A DNA stretch of 64,000 nucleotides from an uncultured Actinomycetes bacterium (GTDB lineage Bacteria; Actinomycetota; Actinomycetes; Nanopelagicales; Nanopelagicaceae), in NCBI GenBank assembly GCA_903822425.1, contig CAIJOY010000031.1:1-64000 (forward strand), read 5' to 3'. The translations under genes were made by a program, and so were the position numbers. Under the pieces are notes generated by a model. It saw nothing but the letters and a program-made list of their open reading frames with translations. It did no database searches and was not told where the DNA came from. Of the stretch, positions 46,248 to 54,691 are shown in pieces (position 1 is the first letter of the stretch; each line of letters opens with the position of its first letter).

Positions 46248-47639
46248 TCACTTCATTAACGACTGCAAGCTCGCTTGAGCATCCTTCATGACTTGGGTTG
46301 GATTCTTTCCATTGGCCATCGCCAGAACCGCATCGACGACAACCAAGAGAATCGGTTCTGCGTCAGATTTGATCACAGCAGTTGGACGGGCAGTAGACAT
46401 TGCCTTCTGAACAGTCTTGACATAATCAGCATTTAGCTTTGAACTAAAAGAAGAAAGATCGGCAGATGATTGCCGTGGTGGTCCGCCAGTAAAAGCACCA
46501 ATTGCTGCGGTGTTTTCGCTATTGGTAAACCATTGAGTAAATAACCATGCAGCCTCTTTATGCTTACTGGCACTTGCAATGGCAATGCCCCAACTCCACA
46601 AACCAGTTCCGCCGCCGGCGGCACCAACTGGAAGTGGCATGTAACCAACTTTGCCGGCAATAGTGGACTTCTTTGCATCTTCAAAGCTAGGCCCAAAGAC
46701 ACTTGCATCTAGATAGAAAGCAGCTTTACCTTGAGTAAACAAGGTATTTGCATCTGGCCAATCAAGACTAAAACGATTTGGTGGGCCAGCAGAAATGAGT
46801 TCGGCATAATCGCTCAAACCTTTAACAATTGCCGGGTTGGTCAAACGAGGCTTATTCCATGCTCCGTCAAACCAGACGTTAAAGGGAAGTTCAATTTTTC
46901 CGCCATCGGCAGGCCATTCATTGAATACAAGCCCTGTTGGTGTATCAACAATTCCTGTTGCGCGCACGCCACGAACAACTGATCCAAAGACATCGCCTTT
47001 GCCTGCCTTGGTAATGAGTTTGGCATCAGCAATGAGCTCTGCCATTGTTGCGGGTACCTTGCCGCCCAAATACTTATCTACTAAATCTTTGTTATAAAAG
47101 AGTATGTAGCACTCAGTGGAAATTGGAACCCCGTAGAGCTGAGTTGAACTATCTGCACCAGGGAATTGCCCTGTTGCCAATACACCAGAGGGAAAGTCTG
47201 CCAAATTGTAATCTGGAGATGTCAACGCCGCATTATCAATAAACGGTGTGAGGGGCTCAACAAGGCCAGCATCTTTTTGCGTTGCAATCGTGTAATCCAT
47301 ACCGGTCATAAATACATCTGGAGATGTGGTGGTGCGGATCGCTTGGTTCATCTTGTCAAAATAAAGATCTTCACCGTAGGACTGCACATCAACAGTGATA
47401 CCTGTTGCATCCTGAAATGCTGCTAAACCTTGCTTCATCCCATTCGTCCAAGGATGCTCATCCATCAAAACTTGGATGCTGGTGCCTGAATACTTCTTCC
47501 AATCAAAGGCACCTGTGGCACCTGAGCCAGATGATGCCGAGTTAGATCCTGTTCCAGCACCGCAGGCACTGAGAGCAAAGACCGCTGTGGTGATAAGTGC
47601 AACTGCACGAAACTTTCGGCTTGCGAAGTTCTTGATCAT
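46248..47639 (-). CDS. Sugar ABC transporter substrate-binding lipoprotein (MalE-like)
   Basis: A 463-aa family 1 solute-binding protein with a lipobox (FALSAC) and a Gly/Ser-rich linker before the mature domain. WLFTQWFTNSENTAAIGAFTGGPPRQS is typical of sugar binders near the C-terminus. ATG 47639 follows GGGAGAGG. Its strong promoter (TTGACA-17 bp-TTTAAT) carries a palindromic operator just downstream of the -10. The sugar is unknown. Confidence 0.92.
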   Translation of the reverse strand: MIKNFASRKFRAVALITTAVFALSACGAGTGSNSASSGSGATGAFDWKKYSGTSIQVLMDEHPWTNGMKQGLAAFQDATGITVDVQSYGEDLYFDKMNQAIRTTTSPDVFMTGMDYTIATQKDAGLVEPLTPFIDNAALTSPDYNLADFPSGVLATGQFPGADSSTQLYGVPISTECYILFYNKDLVDKYLGGKVPATMAELIADAKLITKAGKGDVFGSVVRGVRATGIVDTPTGLVFNEWPADGGKIELPFNVWFDGAWNKPRLTNPAIVKGLSDYAELISAGPPNRFSLDWPDANTLFTQGKAAFYLDASVFGPSFEDAKKSTIAGKVGYMPLPVGAAGGGTGLWSWGIAIASASKHKEAAWLFTQWFTNSENTAAIGAFTGGPPRQSSADLSSFSSKLNADYVKTVQKAMSTARPTAVIKSDAEPILLVVVDAVLAMANGKNPTQVMKDAQASLQSLMK

Positions 47640-47656
47640 GATGACCTCTCCCACTC

Positions 47657-47705
47657 GTTATACTGACTATAACTTGATTAAAGCGCAGCCAATTTAGGCT
47701 GTCAA
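47657..47705 (-). promoter_or_regulatory. Promoter and predicted GntR operator of the MalEFG operon
   Basis: On the minus strand TTGACA (47700-47705) and TTTAAT (47677-47682) are spaced 17 bp. The inverted repeat GTTATA-CTGAC-TATAAC (47657-47673) sits at the expected transcription start. A near-identical site precedes SBP2. Confidence 0.8.
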
Positions 47706-47758
47706 GGAGTTTGCACACTTATTTTCCACTCGGTACCTAACTTCAATGTACTAATGAA

Positions 47759-48556
47759 TCACCCTTGAAGTGGTTTCACGCTCCAGTCATCAACTCCTGG
47801 AAAGCCCAGCAGTTTATGTTCTTTAGAGCCTGAGACATAAAAGATAAAACGTCGTGCAGGGTATGTCTGTTGAAAACAGTCAAAAGGAATTCCATTTTCA
47901 TTAAAACTCACGCCTTTAACTGTCACGGCCATCTCGCGAGCCGGCAAGTTTAACCACGATCGCTCAAGGGAATCTGGCAGTGATACTTCTAGGTACTGTT
48001 CCTCTGAATGATCAACAATGCCGTGCTTATCTGCCAAGAACTTATACAGGGACCCACCTTTTGCTAAAAGCTTTTCATCAAGGGACGGAACCATATGCAG
48101 CGGCAAGATCGCACGCTCAACTATTGCAGGCTCACCTGCAACACGGCGCCCACGGACAACTTCCCAGACCGGGTTACCCTCTTCAATGCGTAGTGTCTTT
48201 GCAATTGTTGATCCTGGCAATCCCACACGCAAACTTATCAGCTCGGTTGTTAAATCATTGGTGGAGTTACCTTCACCCAAAGTTGCAAGCAGATCGCCCA
48301 ATCGCGACGGCTCACTTTTAATACGCGGCTGTGCAACGAAGGTACCAATACCTTGGTGGCGCTGAATAATGCCTTCACGCTCTAACTCATCTAGTGCCCT
48401 GCGCACAGAAATCAAACTCACATTAGCCAGCGATGTTAACTCTGTCGTGGCTGGTAATCGATCTCCCGGTTTCAACTTCTGGCTCGCAATGAGCTTGATG
48501 ACAAACTCCTTGACTGCTTCATAGCGCAGTTGTTTCGGAGCCTCTTTGTTACCCAT
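47759..48556 (-). CDS. GntR-family regulator with UTRA domain (HutC type)
   Basis: A 265-aa regulator: an N-terminal winged helix (YEAVKEFVIKLIASQKLKPGDRLPATTELTSLANVSLISVRRALDELEREGIIQR) and a C-terminal UTRA ligand domain (VWEVVRGRRVAGEPAIVERAILPL). Such proteins are usually repressors released by a sugar phosphate or related metabolite. ATG 48556 fits the family start. It probably binds the TATACTGASTATA sites before the MalE-like gene and SBP2. GCTACCTGAAGTAGC at 48567-48581, near its own start, might be an autoregulatory site. Confidence 0.9.
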   Translation of the reverse strand: MGNKEAPKQLRYEAVKEFVIKLIASQKLKPGDRLPATTELTSLANVSLISVRRALDELEREGIIQRHQGIGTFVAQPRIKSEPSRLGDLLATLGEGNSTNDLTTELISLRVGLPGSTIAKTLRIEEGNPVWEVVRGRRVAGEPAIVERAILPLHMVPSLDEKLLAKGGSLYKFLADKHGIVDHSEEQYLEVSLPDSLERSWLNLPAREMAVTVKGVSFNENGIPFDCFQQTYPARRFIFYVSGSKEHKLLGFPGVDDWSVKPLQG

Positions 48557-48623
48557 AATCCCGAACGCTACCTGAAGTAGCAATTTTCAGCCAGCAATCC
48601 CTTCAGAGATAGGCACTTCCTTG

Positions 48624-49154
48624 TTATTTCAGCGCCTTAGCAACTGCCACTAATTGGGCATAGGTAATACCGCCCACACCTTGAACTTGAATCTCCGTTG
48701 CTTTCAGATTCTTCTTCGCTTTGCTGGTAAACATCAAATATCCACCCACTCGTGCAATATCGCCACTAGTGCAGGCTTTAAAAGCTTTGGCATCCATCGG
48801 ATCGCAATAAACAAAGACGTTTGCTTTAGCGCCATTAATCGTGGTGGCAGCCAACTTCTTAGATAAGCCTGGATTTGAACACTTATCCCCTGCCATAGTC
48901 TGATAAATATCTAATTTCTTTTTTCCCGTGCCATAACTCACCGCGACCCATTGCTCTTTGCCTGCAGCACAATCAATCAATTGAAAGGTAGCTAACTTCA
49001 AACTCAGAGAATTACTTGGCTTATAAACCCCATAAGTCAGTCCCGTTTGTGCATCAACAAACTTATCTCGTGACCCCATTGCAAAGGCACTCACCGGTGA
49101 AAGCAACCCAGCAAGGACTGCCAACACCAAGAGCTTTCTGCCTAAAGATTTCAT
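48624..49154 (-). CDS. Small secreted protein of unknown function
   Basis: A 176-aa protein with a clear Sec signal (GRKLLVLAVLAGLLSPVSAFAMG). The mature part has four cysteines (IDCAAGK, KCSNPG, YCDPMD, ACTSGD) that could form two disulfides. I recognise no family. It lies between the GntR gene and the FMN-binding protein gene on the same strand, but with gaps of about 70-90 bp on each side. Confidence 0.7.
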   Translation of the reverse strand: MKSLGRKLLVLAVLAGLLSPVSAFAMGSRDKFVDAQTGLTYGVYKPSNSLSLKLATFQLIDCAAGKEQWVAVSYGTGKKKLDIYQTMAGDKCSNPGLSKKLAATTINGAKANVFVYCDPMDAKAFKACTSGDIARVGGYLMFTSKAKKNLKATEIQVQGVGGITYAQLVAVAKALK

Positions 49155-49243
49155 ACCCTCAACTCTACTAAGAGTTACTGAGAAAGATCAGGGATTGCAC
49201 TGGGTATTAGGTGCCCATTTATATATAAGTGCCGTAGTGCTAG

Positions 49244-50209
49244 CTAGGACACTTTCCAGTTGAGTGATGTCGCACTGGGTACTCGTGCAGAAAAACCTGC
49301 ACCATAGGAAACCACTGTAGGAGATATACTCTTTAAAAACTCCCACGTGTAACTACGATCCAGGGATCCTGCCGGAAAGAGATAGTTAAAAAATCCATAT
49401 TGTGGTTCATAGGTGCCATCAGCAAAGAAAAGACCAAATTGTCCTTCATCGAGTTTCTGATCGGTTGTGAGGTTTTGCAAGCGATAATTAATCGTCAGTT
49501 GAATTGATCCTGCAAGTTCCCGACTACTCATGCTCAACAACGTCACTGTTGTGTTATCTGCAGCTTTTGTTGGCACTCCTATCTCTGAATACGTTATGGG
49601 AGCAATGGTTTTAGTAGGAGTTGGTGTTGGTGTGGGTTTCACCGGAATTACATAGTTTGCTGCTAATCCAGTTTTCAATCCAGCTTTGCTCATCGCTGAA
49701 TATAAAGATCCCTGCCAAGTCAGAGAAGTGTATGAAGCACCACTCGTTGCATGGATTGCAGCGCTTTGGATTTTCAGCGCCTCATTTGTCAGTTTATACG
49801 CTGCAAACTCGGCAAGCTTATTCTTGGGAATCATGGGTGTAGTAATCCCGGTCATGCGTCCTCCAGCAACCGTGATGGATACTTGTGTCGAGCCCCACCG
49901 ATCTTCCACAACATCACCCAGAAATGTTGTACTCGTTAATGGTGATGGTGATGGCGCTACAGGTTTAGTTCCTGGTTTTTGACTTGGCACAGCACTCACA
50001 GGTGCCTGCGGAACATCAAGCCAGATCATTTTCTTTCCTACTTTGGCACAGAGCACGACATGCTTCACATGATCTTGCGTAAAACTCTTCTGTGTTCCCG
50101 CAGGTTTACACGCACCTCCCACAGTGGGAGCTGCAGCTTGTGCTTGTGTGGGATCTACCAAGCCCACCAAGGCAGCAAGAGTTGCAAGGTGCCCACGTGA
50201 AAACTTCAT
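49244..50209 (-). CDS. Secreted protein with FMN-binding domain
   Basis: A 321-aa exported protein. Residues about 95-185 resemble the FMN_bind domain: TFLGDVVEDRWGSTQVSITVAGGRMTGI and the flavin-attachment-like segment IHATSGASYTSLTW, where ApbE would link FMN to a Thr/Ser. A Pro/Thr linker (TPTPTPTKTIAP) leads to a beta-rich C-terminal domain (SSRELAGSIQLTINYRLQNLTTDQK). A role in extracellular electron transfer is possible. ATG 50209 follows GGAGAG. The flavinylating enzyme is not in the window. Confidence 0.75.
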   Translation of the reverse strand: MKFSRGHLATLAALVGLVDPTQAQAAAPTVGGACKPAGTQKSFTQDHVKHVVLCAKVGKKMIWLDVPQAPVSAVPSQKPGTKPVAPSPSPLTSTTFLGDVVEDRWGSTQVSITVAGGRMTGITTPMIPKNKLAEFAAYKLTNEALKIQSAAIHATSGASYTSLTWQGSLYSAMSKAGLKTGLAANYVIPVKPTPTPTPTKTIAPITYSEIGVPTKAADNTTVTLLSMSSRELAGSIQLTINYRLQNLTTDQKLDEGQFGLFFADGTYEPQYGFFNYLFPAGSLDRSYTWEFLKSISPTVVSYGAGFSARVPSATSLNWKVS

Positions 50210-50267
50210 GCTTCTCACTCTCCGTTGTACATCCTAAAATCCATGTGCGAGAAGGTACCTATAACTT

Positions 50268-50891
50268 TTAGTACTCGCGCTGCAAGATCTCTCGCTTCTT
50301 ACGAGAAAACTCCTCATCGGTAATAAGCCCCTTGGATCTCATATCAATCAAACTATCAATGAGGTCATCTGTCTTTTTCTCAAAGCCAGCACCGCGCACG
50401 CTGCCCTGCTTTGCACTACCCACCGTATCTCCGGCATTGCGTCTGCCTAGTCCGGTGGGATTTCCCACCACAGGATCAATGAGGGATTTCTCAGAAGGAA
50501 AGATTGCCCAGATCATGGCAAGTGCCCAACCAATTCCTGTAAAGCCAAAGACTAGGTTGATCACCAAGATGATGTTCTTATAGGCATGCCCGCGCTTATA
50601 AGCAATCAGTGATGGATAGAAAAAGATAAGGGCCATAAGAATAATTGCTGCCAAACCTAAGGGATACCCCACGCAAGCCAACAAGATTCCCTTAATAATC
50701 AAAGCAGGCATAGCTTCAACAACTGCGCCGTACTCGCCACTGCGTGATACCGCATCAGCATGAGCTAAATAGCCATAGAGAATTCCACCAAAGAACGCTA
50801 GGACTTCATAGCCAATGATCAATCTCCTAGCCCCAAGTACCCGGCCCTTGATATCGGCAACTATTAAGGAGCTAACCTCTTGAAATTCCAT
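50268..50891 (-). CDS. Membrane protein with superinfection-immunity-like and SHOCT domains
   Basis: A 207-aa protein with about four helices. The segment IFFYPSLIAYKRGHAYKNIILVINLVFGFTGIGWALAMIWA matches the Imm_superinfect family (related to phage T4 Imm). The C-terminal IDSLIDMRSKGLITDEEFSRKKREILQREY is a SHOCT domain, a short oligomerisation-type motif. This fusion is common in bacteria and does not by itself imply phage defence. A perfect AGGAGG precedes ATG 50891. Confidence 0.8.
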   Translation of the reverse strand: MEFQEVSSLIVADIKGRVLGARRLIIGYEVLAFFGGILYGYLAHADAVSRSGEYGAVVEAMPALIIKGILLACVGYPLGLAAIILMALIFFYPSLIAYKRGHAYKNIILVINLVFGFTGIGWALAMIWAIFPSEKSLIDPVVGNPTGLGRRNAGDTVGSAKQGSVRGAGFEKKTDDLIDSLIDMRSKGLITDEEFSRKKREILQREY

Positions 50892-50996
50892 CGCATCCTC
50901 CTGTAATCAATGTAGGCAGATTAGCAAATACCCCTGCCCCACGCTGCAAACCCGCATAGACCATGAAATGTCACCCCCACCCAATACATTCATTTC

Positions 50997-51206
50997 ATGC
51001 CTACCAAGTGTTGTCCTTACTGCTCATCGGAGACAGCCATACGCACAATCCTCTATGGCCTAGCAGATAAAGAGCCCGATCCCAATGTCTACCTCATTGG
51101 TGGATGTATGCCCAGTGATGCTCAGATGGAATGCATCGCATGTGGGTGGCAAGGAAGTAAGGCGCAGGTACGGAAAGGTGCATCATTTCAATGGACTTTT
51201 CTTTAG
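50997..51206 (+). CDS. Small zinc-ribbon protein
   Basis: A 69-aa protein with two Cys pairs, CCPYCSS and CIACGWQG, that should bind one zinc ion. No larger domain is present and I recognise no named family. It overlaps the following small gene by 16 bp, so the two are probably translated together. Confidence 0.7.
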   Translation: MPTKCCPYCSSETAIRTILYGLADKEPDPNVYLIGGCMPSDAQMECIACGWQGSKAQVRKGASFQWTFL

Positions 51207-51478
51207 AACGCATTCGCTCCCTAGAACCTTCGTGGGGCAGTAACGAATACCTACTTGAAATTGCCTGGTTATATAACCGGATCGTTCTTACTGGATCACA
51301 AATGCCAGTTATTGACCTGGCTTTTGAACTAGTCCTTCCTCAGGAATTTGTTGGCGATTGTGTTTCAGAGGCAATAGACCGTGGTTACATCACCAACCCT
51401 AAGCGTGGATCATTCGGAGGCAAGATCACTCCCAAAGCACTGCGAGGATTAAAGCAAGTGGGAAAGCATCGGCAGTGA
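51191..51478 (+). CDS. Small hypothetical protein, possibly winged-helix
   Basis: A 95-aa protein. VIDLAFELVLPQEFVGDCVSEAIDRGYI and NPKRGSFGGKITPKALRGLKQV have the helix-helix-beta-hairpin spacing of a winged helix, but no family is recognised. Coupled to the zinc-ribbon gene; the pair might form a small regulatory unit. A hairpin terminator follows. Confidence 0.65.
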   Translation: MDFSLERIRSLEPSWGSNEYLLEIAWLYNRIVLTGSQMPVIDLAFELVLPQEFVGDCVSEAIDRGYITNPKRGSFGGKITPKALRGLKQVGKHRQ

Positions 51479-51499
51479 GAGTCCGTTAACTCTTAATCG

Positions 51500-51533
51500 T
51501 CAGGTCGGGGACCTGAGAACAGGTTTTATTTTC
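51500..51533 (+). terminator. Probable terminator after the small-gene pair
   Basis: TCAGGT-CGGGG-ACCTGA is a 6-bp stem followed by GAACAGGTTTTATTTTC. It ends rightward transcription ahead of the convergent RidA gene. Confidence 0.6.
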
Positions 51534-51888
51534 TTGGGTTTACGTTTGCCCACAGATCTAATTCGACAAGAGCCTTACGAGGAAGTTCAACGACTGCCAC
51601 TGTAGTTCTAACCGGCCGTGGTTCATTGAAGAAATCTATCCAAATTTCGTTTACTTCTGCGAGCTTTTCTAAAGAGGTAAGGTAAAGATTGGCTTTGAAA
51701 ACATCATGTCTGGTGCACCCAGCATCCTTAAGGATTAGTTCAGCATTTTTGAGAGCGGCTTTCAATTGCTCTAAGACACCGCCCTCGACTAGCGATGCGC
51801 CATGTTGATCAGGGAAAAGTCCTAAGGCTCCTGATGTAACAACAATTCCATCAATCTTTCTAAAGAGTGAATAAGGTTTTTGAGACAT
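51526..51888 (-). CDS. RidA-family enamine/imine deaminase
   Basis: A 120-aa YjgF/RidA-fold protein. The conserved Arg (PRPVRTTVAV) and the C-terminal acidic residue (LVELDLWA) are present, so it is probably active in hydrolysing reactive enamines or imines made by PLP enzymes or amino-acid oxidases. It is the last gene of the DUF4438 operon, 16 bp after the aminotransferase, which fits removal of that enzyme's side products or of a pathway imine. Confidence 0.88.
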   Translation of the reverse strand: MSQKPYSLFRKIDGIVVTSGALGLFPDQHGASLVEGGVLEQLKAALKNAELILKDAGCTRHDVFKANLYLTSLEKLAEVNEIWIDFFNEPRPVRTTVAVVELPRKALVELDLWANVNPRK

Positions 51889-51904
51889 AACTTAGCAGCC
51901 TCTA

Positions 51905-53131
51905 TTAAATTCTAATCAAGCTAGTAATTTTATCTACGGATGTCTTAATCAATTCAAAATGCTGGGAGAAATTGATTCGGAAACTTCCCTTTCCAGCAAA
52001 TCCAGATTGATAGCCAGGGCTGACAAGCACTCCCGAAAGTTTTAAATCCTTAACGAATGAGAAGTCATTTTTATAATCGTTCCCACTAACTGAAGCGCAA
52101 TCTGCCACTGAAGGGAAAATATATGAACTTCCACCAGGAGAGCAGACTTTTAGCCCAGGAATTGTTGAGAGCCCCTGAACTAAGTAGTCCCTGATCTCTT
52201 GATGCAAGACAGTCCGCTCTTCGAGCCAACCAGGTTCTTCGTCTAGCCAGCCTGCTAGTGCATGTTGTGAATAGCCAGCCGCACGAAGTGAAGTCATTGA
52301 TTGCAAAGTTTCCATGGAATTTATAATCGGTGCTGAAGCAACTGCGACACCAACGCGGTAGCCGCTCATAGATTCAGTTTTAGAGGGACCAAGAAGTGTT
52401 ATCGATTGCTCCTTCATGCCAGCAAGCGCGCTGAAGTGCGTGTAGTTGCGATTGTCGTAAATAAGGCGGCAGTAGAGCTGATCGGCGATGACCGAGATTT
52501 CATATTTCTTCGCCCAGCGAGCAATTTTTTCGGACATTTCACGAGTGTAGATTCCACCAGTTGGATTATTTGGATTTGAGAATACGAAGACAGTTGCACC
52601 GGCCTTGTGGGCTGATTCAAGATCCTCCTCTTTAATTTCTATAAAACCTTCGGGGGTGATTGCTGCTGGAACTCGAATCGATTCGCCACCAAGAAATGCA
52701 ACAATTCTTTCATTCATGAAGTATTCCATTGCTGGAAAAGCAACAATTGTCCCCAAGCCAACAAATGCGGACAGCGCACCGAAAAGGGCACCTTGGGTTC
52801 CGGGCATGATGATTAATTCTTTGGTTGGGTCAACATCGATACCGAGCAACGTGGAGATACGTGGGGCGAGCAAGTTACGTACAGTCGCACTGCCCCGATA
52901 GACGGAGTATGCCTCAGTATTTTCCGTTACCGCTCGGGTGAAATTCTTAAATGCTGATGCTGGCGGAAGAAATGCTCTAGTGTCGCCGTGCGTTAGGTCG
53001 ATCTGATCTTCTTTTCTAGGCAACGCTGCGACTGCTTGATCCATTTCAGCAACGCTCTGTCCGTAAAGGCCTCGATAATTTTCTAGGGCAACGCTTTGTA
53101 AGCGTCCTGGCTTGATATAGGAATAACTCAT
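51905..53131 (-). CDS. Class I/II PLP-dependent aminotransferase
   Basis: A 408-aa fold-type I PLP enzyme. VFSNPNNPTGGIY gives the conserved Asn, DQLYCRLIYD the Asp/Tyr, and LGPSKTESMSGYRVG the PLP-binding Lys and conserved Arg. It resembles aspartate aminotransferase-like enzymes; some relatives are beta-lyases or decarboxylases, so the reaction is open. ATGA overlap with the GntR gene upstream. Confidence 0.9.
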   Translation of the reverse strand: MSYSYIKPGRLQSVALENYRGLYGQSVAEMDQAVAALPRKEDQIDLTHGDTRAFLPPASAFKNFTRAVTENTEAYSVYRGSATVRNLLAPRISTLLGIDVDPTKELIIMPGTQGALFGALSAFVGLGTIVAFPAMEYFMNERIVAFLGGESIRVPAAITPEGFIEIKEEDLESAHKAGATVFVFSNPNNPTGGIYTREMSEKIARWAKKYEISVIADQLYCRLIYDNRNYTHFSALAGMKEQSITLLGPSKTESMSGYRVGVAVASAPIINSMETLQSMTSLRAAGYSQHALAGWLDEEPGWLEERTVLHQEIRDYLVQGLSTIPGLKVCSPGGSSYIFPSVADCASVSGNDYKNDFSFVKDLKLSGVLVSPGYQSGFAGKGSFRINFSQHFELIKTSVDKITSLIRI

Positions 53132-53823
53132 TTACTCTTTCTCCCTTTGCTCTTCGGCTTTACGTCTTCTGGTTGCTCAATAATTACATCTTCAACTGGA
53201 ATGTAGTGATGCTTAAGTGCTTGCCTGATCTCCTGTGGTTTCTTCCCTTTTAAAACTTCTAGTAACTCTTTGTGCCGTGTTACTACTTCTTTTAAATCAA
53301 TCTTCTGCGAATCCATAGAGGAGCGCATCAAGCTTCCCATTTGCCCATCTAGCGTATGCCAAAGCTGCTGAATTCGCTCTCGCCCAGCTAGGTTGACGAT
53401 CAGACTGTGAAATTCGGTATCCAAATAAACCAAAGAGGCAAGATCTTGGGCTTTTGCTGCCGCAGACATCTGGTCAATAATAGTTTCAAATTCTGAAACT
53501 AGTTCTTGTGAAAGGGTTATCGAATTACCTTCAACAGCACTTGACTCTAAAAAGTAACGAGCAAAACATGCTTCTGCGATCGCTGTCTTACTCATACGCG
53601 TCACGTAAGCACCGCGCCTTACTGAAATCTCGATTAGACCCTGTGCACGCAGCTCTGTGAGAGCGGAACGTAGAGTTGTACGGCTAATGCCATATTCGGC
53701 AGCCAATTTCGCTTCTAACAGACGCTCTCCGGCAACGAAATCATTATTTAATATCCGTTTTCGGATTTCACTCTGCACTGCTTGCGGAAGTGAAATATGT
53801 TGAATTACATTTTTTTTGGTCAC
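53128..53823 (-). CDS. FadR-type (FCD) GntR regulator
   Basis: A 231-aa regulator: winged helix (QSEIRKRILNNDFVAGERLLEAKLAAEYGISRTTLRSALTELRAQGLI) and an all-helical FCD domain with metal-ligand residues (LDTEFHSLIV, TRHKELLEVL). A Lys-rich tail follows (DVKPKSKGRKSK). I favour GTG 53823, one base after the DUF4438 stop, over the TTG 53844 in the track. Encoded inside the operon it probably controls; a candidate operator lies at 62289. Confidence 0.88.
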   Translation of the reverse strand: MTKKNVIQHISLPQAVQSEIRKRILNNDFVAGERLLEAKLAAEYGISRTTLRSALTELRAQGLIEISVRRGAYVTRMSKTAIAEACFARYFLESSAVEGNSITLSQELVSEFETIIDQMSAAAKAQDLASLVYLDTEFHSLIVNLAGRERIQQLWHTLDGQMGSLMRSSMDSQKIDLKEVVTRHKELLEVLKGKKPQEIRQALKHHYIPVEDVIIEQPEDVKPKSKGRKSK

Positions 53824-53824
53824 C

Positions 53825-54691
53825 TTAAGTTGCCTTACCACCAAGAGCCAACAGAGTGGCTTCAGTCAATCCCACATGCTGTTGCGGATCGCTCAATAAC
53901 TCGAACTCATTCTCTGGACCAGATAAGAAAATTGTTACACCAGGGCCATGACCAGGTTGCGGGCTTGCACCATGAACGATTACTCCGACACTTATCCAAC
54001 CTTTACGATAGCCAGCGTTAAAGCGCGCATCGAGGTTGCTGATAGCAACAAAGTCACCAATTTTGATATCACTTACTCCTGCTGGAAGTTCATAGACCTG
54101 AAGGTCGACATCCCAAAGAGGCATTGGTCGTCCAATTCCATTTCCGACATACTTGCTTTCAAAGATTGTGCGAACTGGGATTTTGAACTTCTTTTCGTCG
54201 CTCTTTTTAAAAGAGAGCGCACTGAAAAGATTGCTTGAAATATTGAAGATTCGACTCTCCATCTGGTCATCTGCTAAACCTTGTCCCTCAGTTTCAATTG
54301 AGATTTGGTCATCAGGTCTTATCAGCTTCATAACTTCTGGTGCGAAGAGAACTAGGACTCGACATCCTTCTCCGCGTTTTCCAAGTACGACCCCGGTTGC
54401 GCCGATGGCTGCGCCAGTACGAACTTTTGCAGTATTTCCAATGCAAGATTGTGCGACAAGTGAATATGCTGCATCTGAATTTGGGTGACTTACTGAAACA
54501 CCAGGTGACGCATGATCGGCGTCCAAAGCAAAAATGCTATCCCCGACGCGATAATTCAAAACGATTCCACCATCTCCAGTTGGCACATATGTATGGCCAT
54601 GGCGGTCGATTTTAAATGGATCGCTTAAAGACTCGGAGTGTCCGACAAAACCGAGAGAATTTACTGCAGCAGTGACTCTGAAATTTGTCAT
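53825..54691 (-). CDS. DUF4438 family protein, copy B
   Basis: A 288-aa protein of the DUF4438 family, whose function I do not know. It shares with copy A the segments ADHASPGVSV, SCIGN, GxxGxVxGK, EGQGL, GYRKGWISVGVI and GHGPGVTIFLSGP. No signal peptide or membrane helix. Divergence from copy A in the middle (residues about 150-200) suggests a paralogue with a changed role rather than a recent duplicate. Overlaps copy A by 4 bp. Confidence 0.8.
   Translation of the reverse strand: MTNFRVTAAVNSLGFVGHSESLSDPFKIDRHGHTYVPTGDGGIVLNYRVGDSIFALDADHASPGVSVSHPNSDAAYSLVAQSCIGNTAKVRTGAAIGATGVVLGKRGEGCRVLVLFAPEVMKLIRPDDQISIETEGQGLADDQMESRIFNISSNLFSALSFKKSDEKKFKIPVRTIFESKYVGNGIGRPMPLWDVDLQVYELPAGVSDIKIGDFVAISNLDARFNAGYRKGWISVGVIVHGASPQPGHGPGVTIFLSGPENEFELLSDPQQHVGLTEATLLALGGKAT

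Noticed and set aside
50268-50891. Phage-defence gene because of the superinfection-immunity-like segment
   Set aside because: This domain with a SHOCT tail is widespread in ordinary chromosomes, and no other defence or phage genes are nearby.
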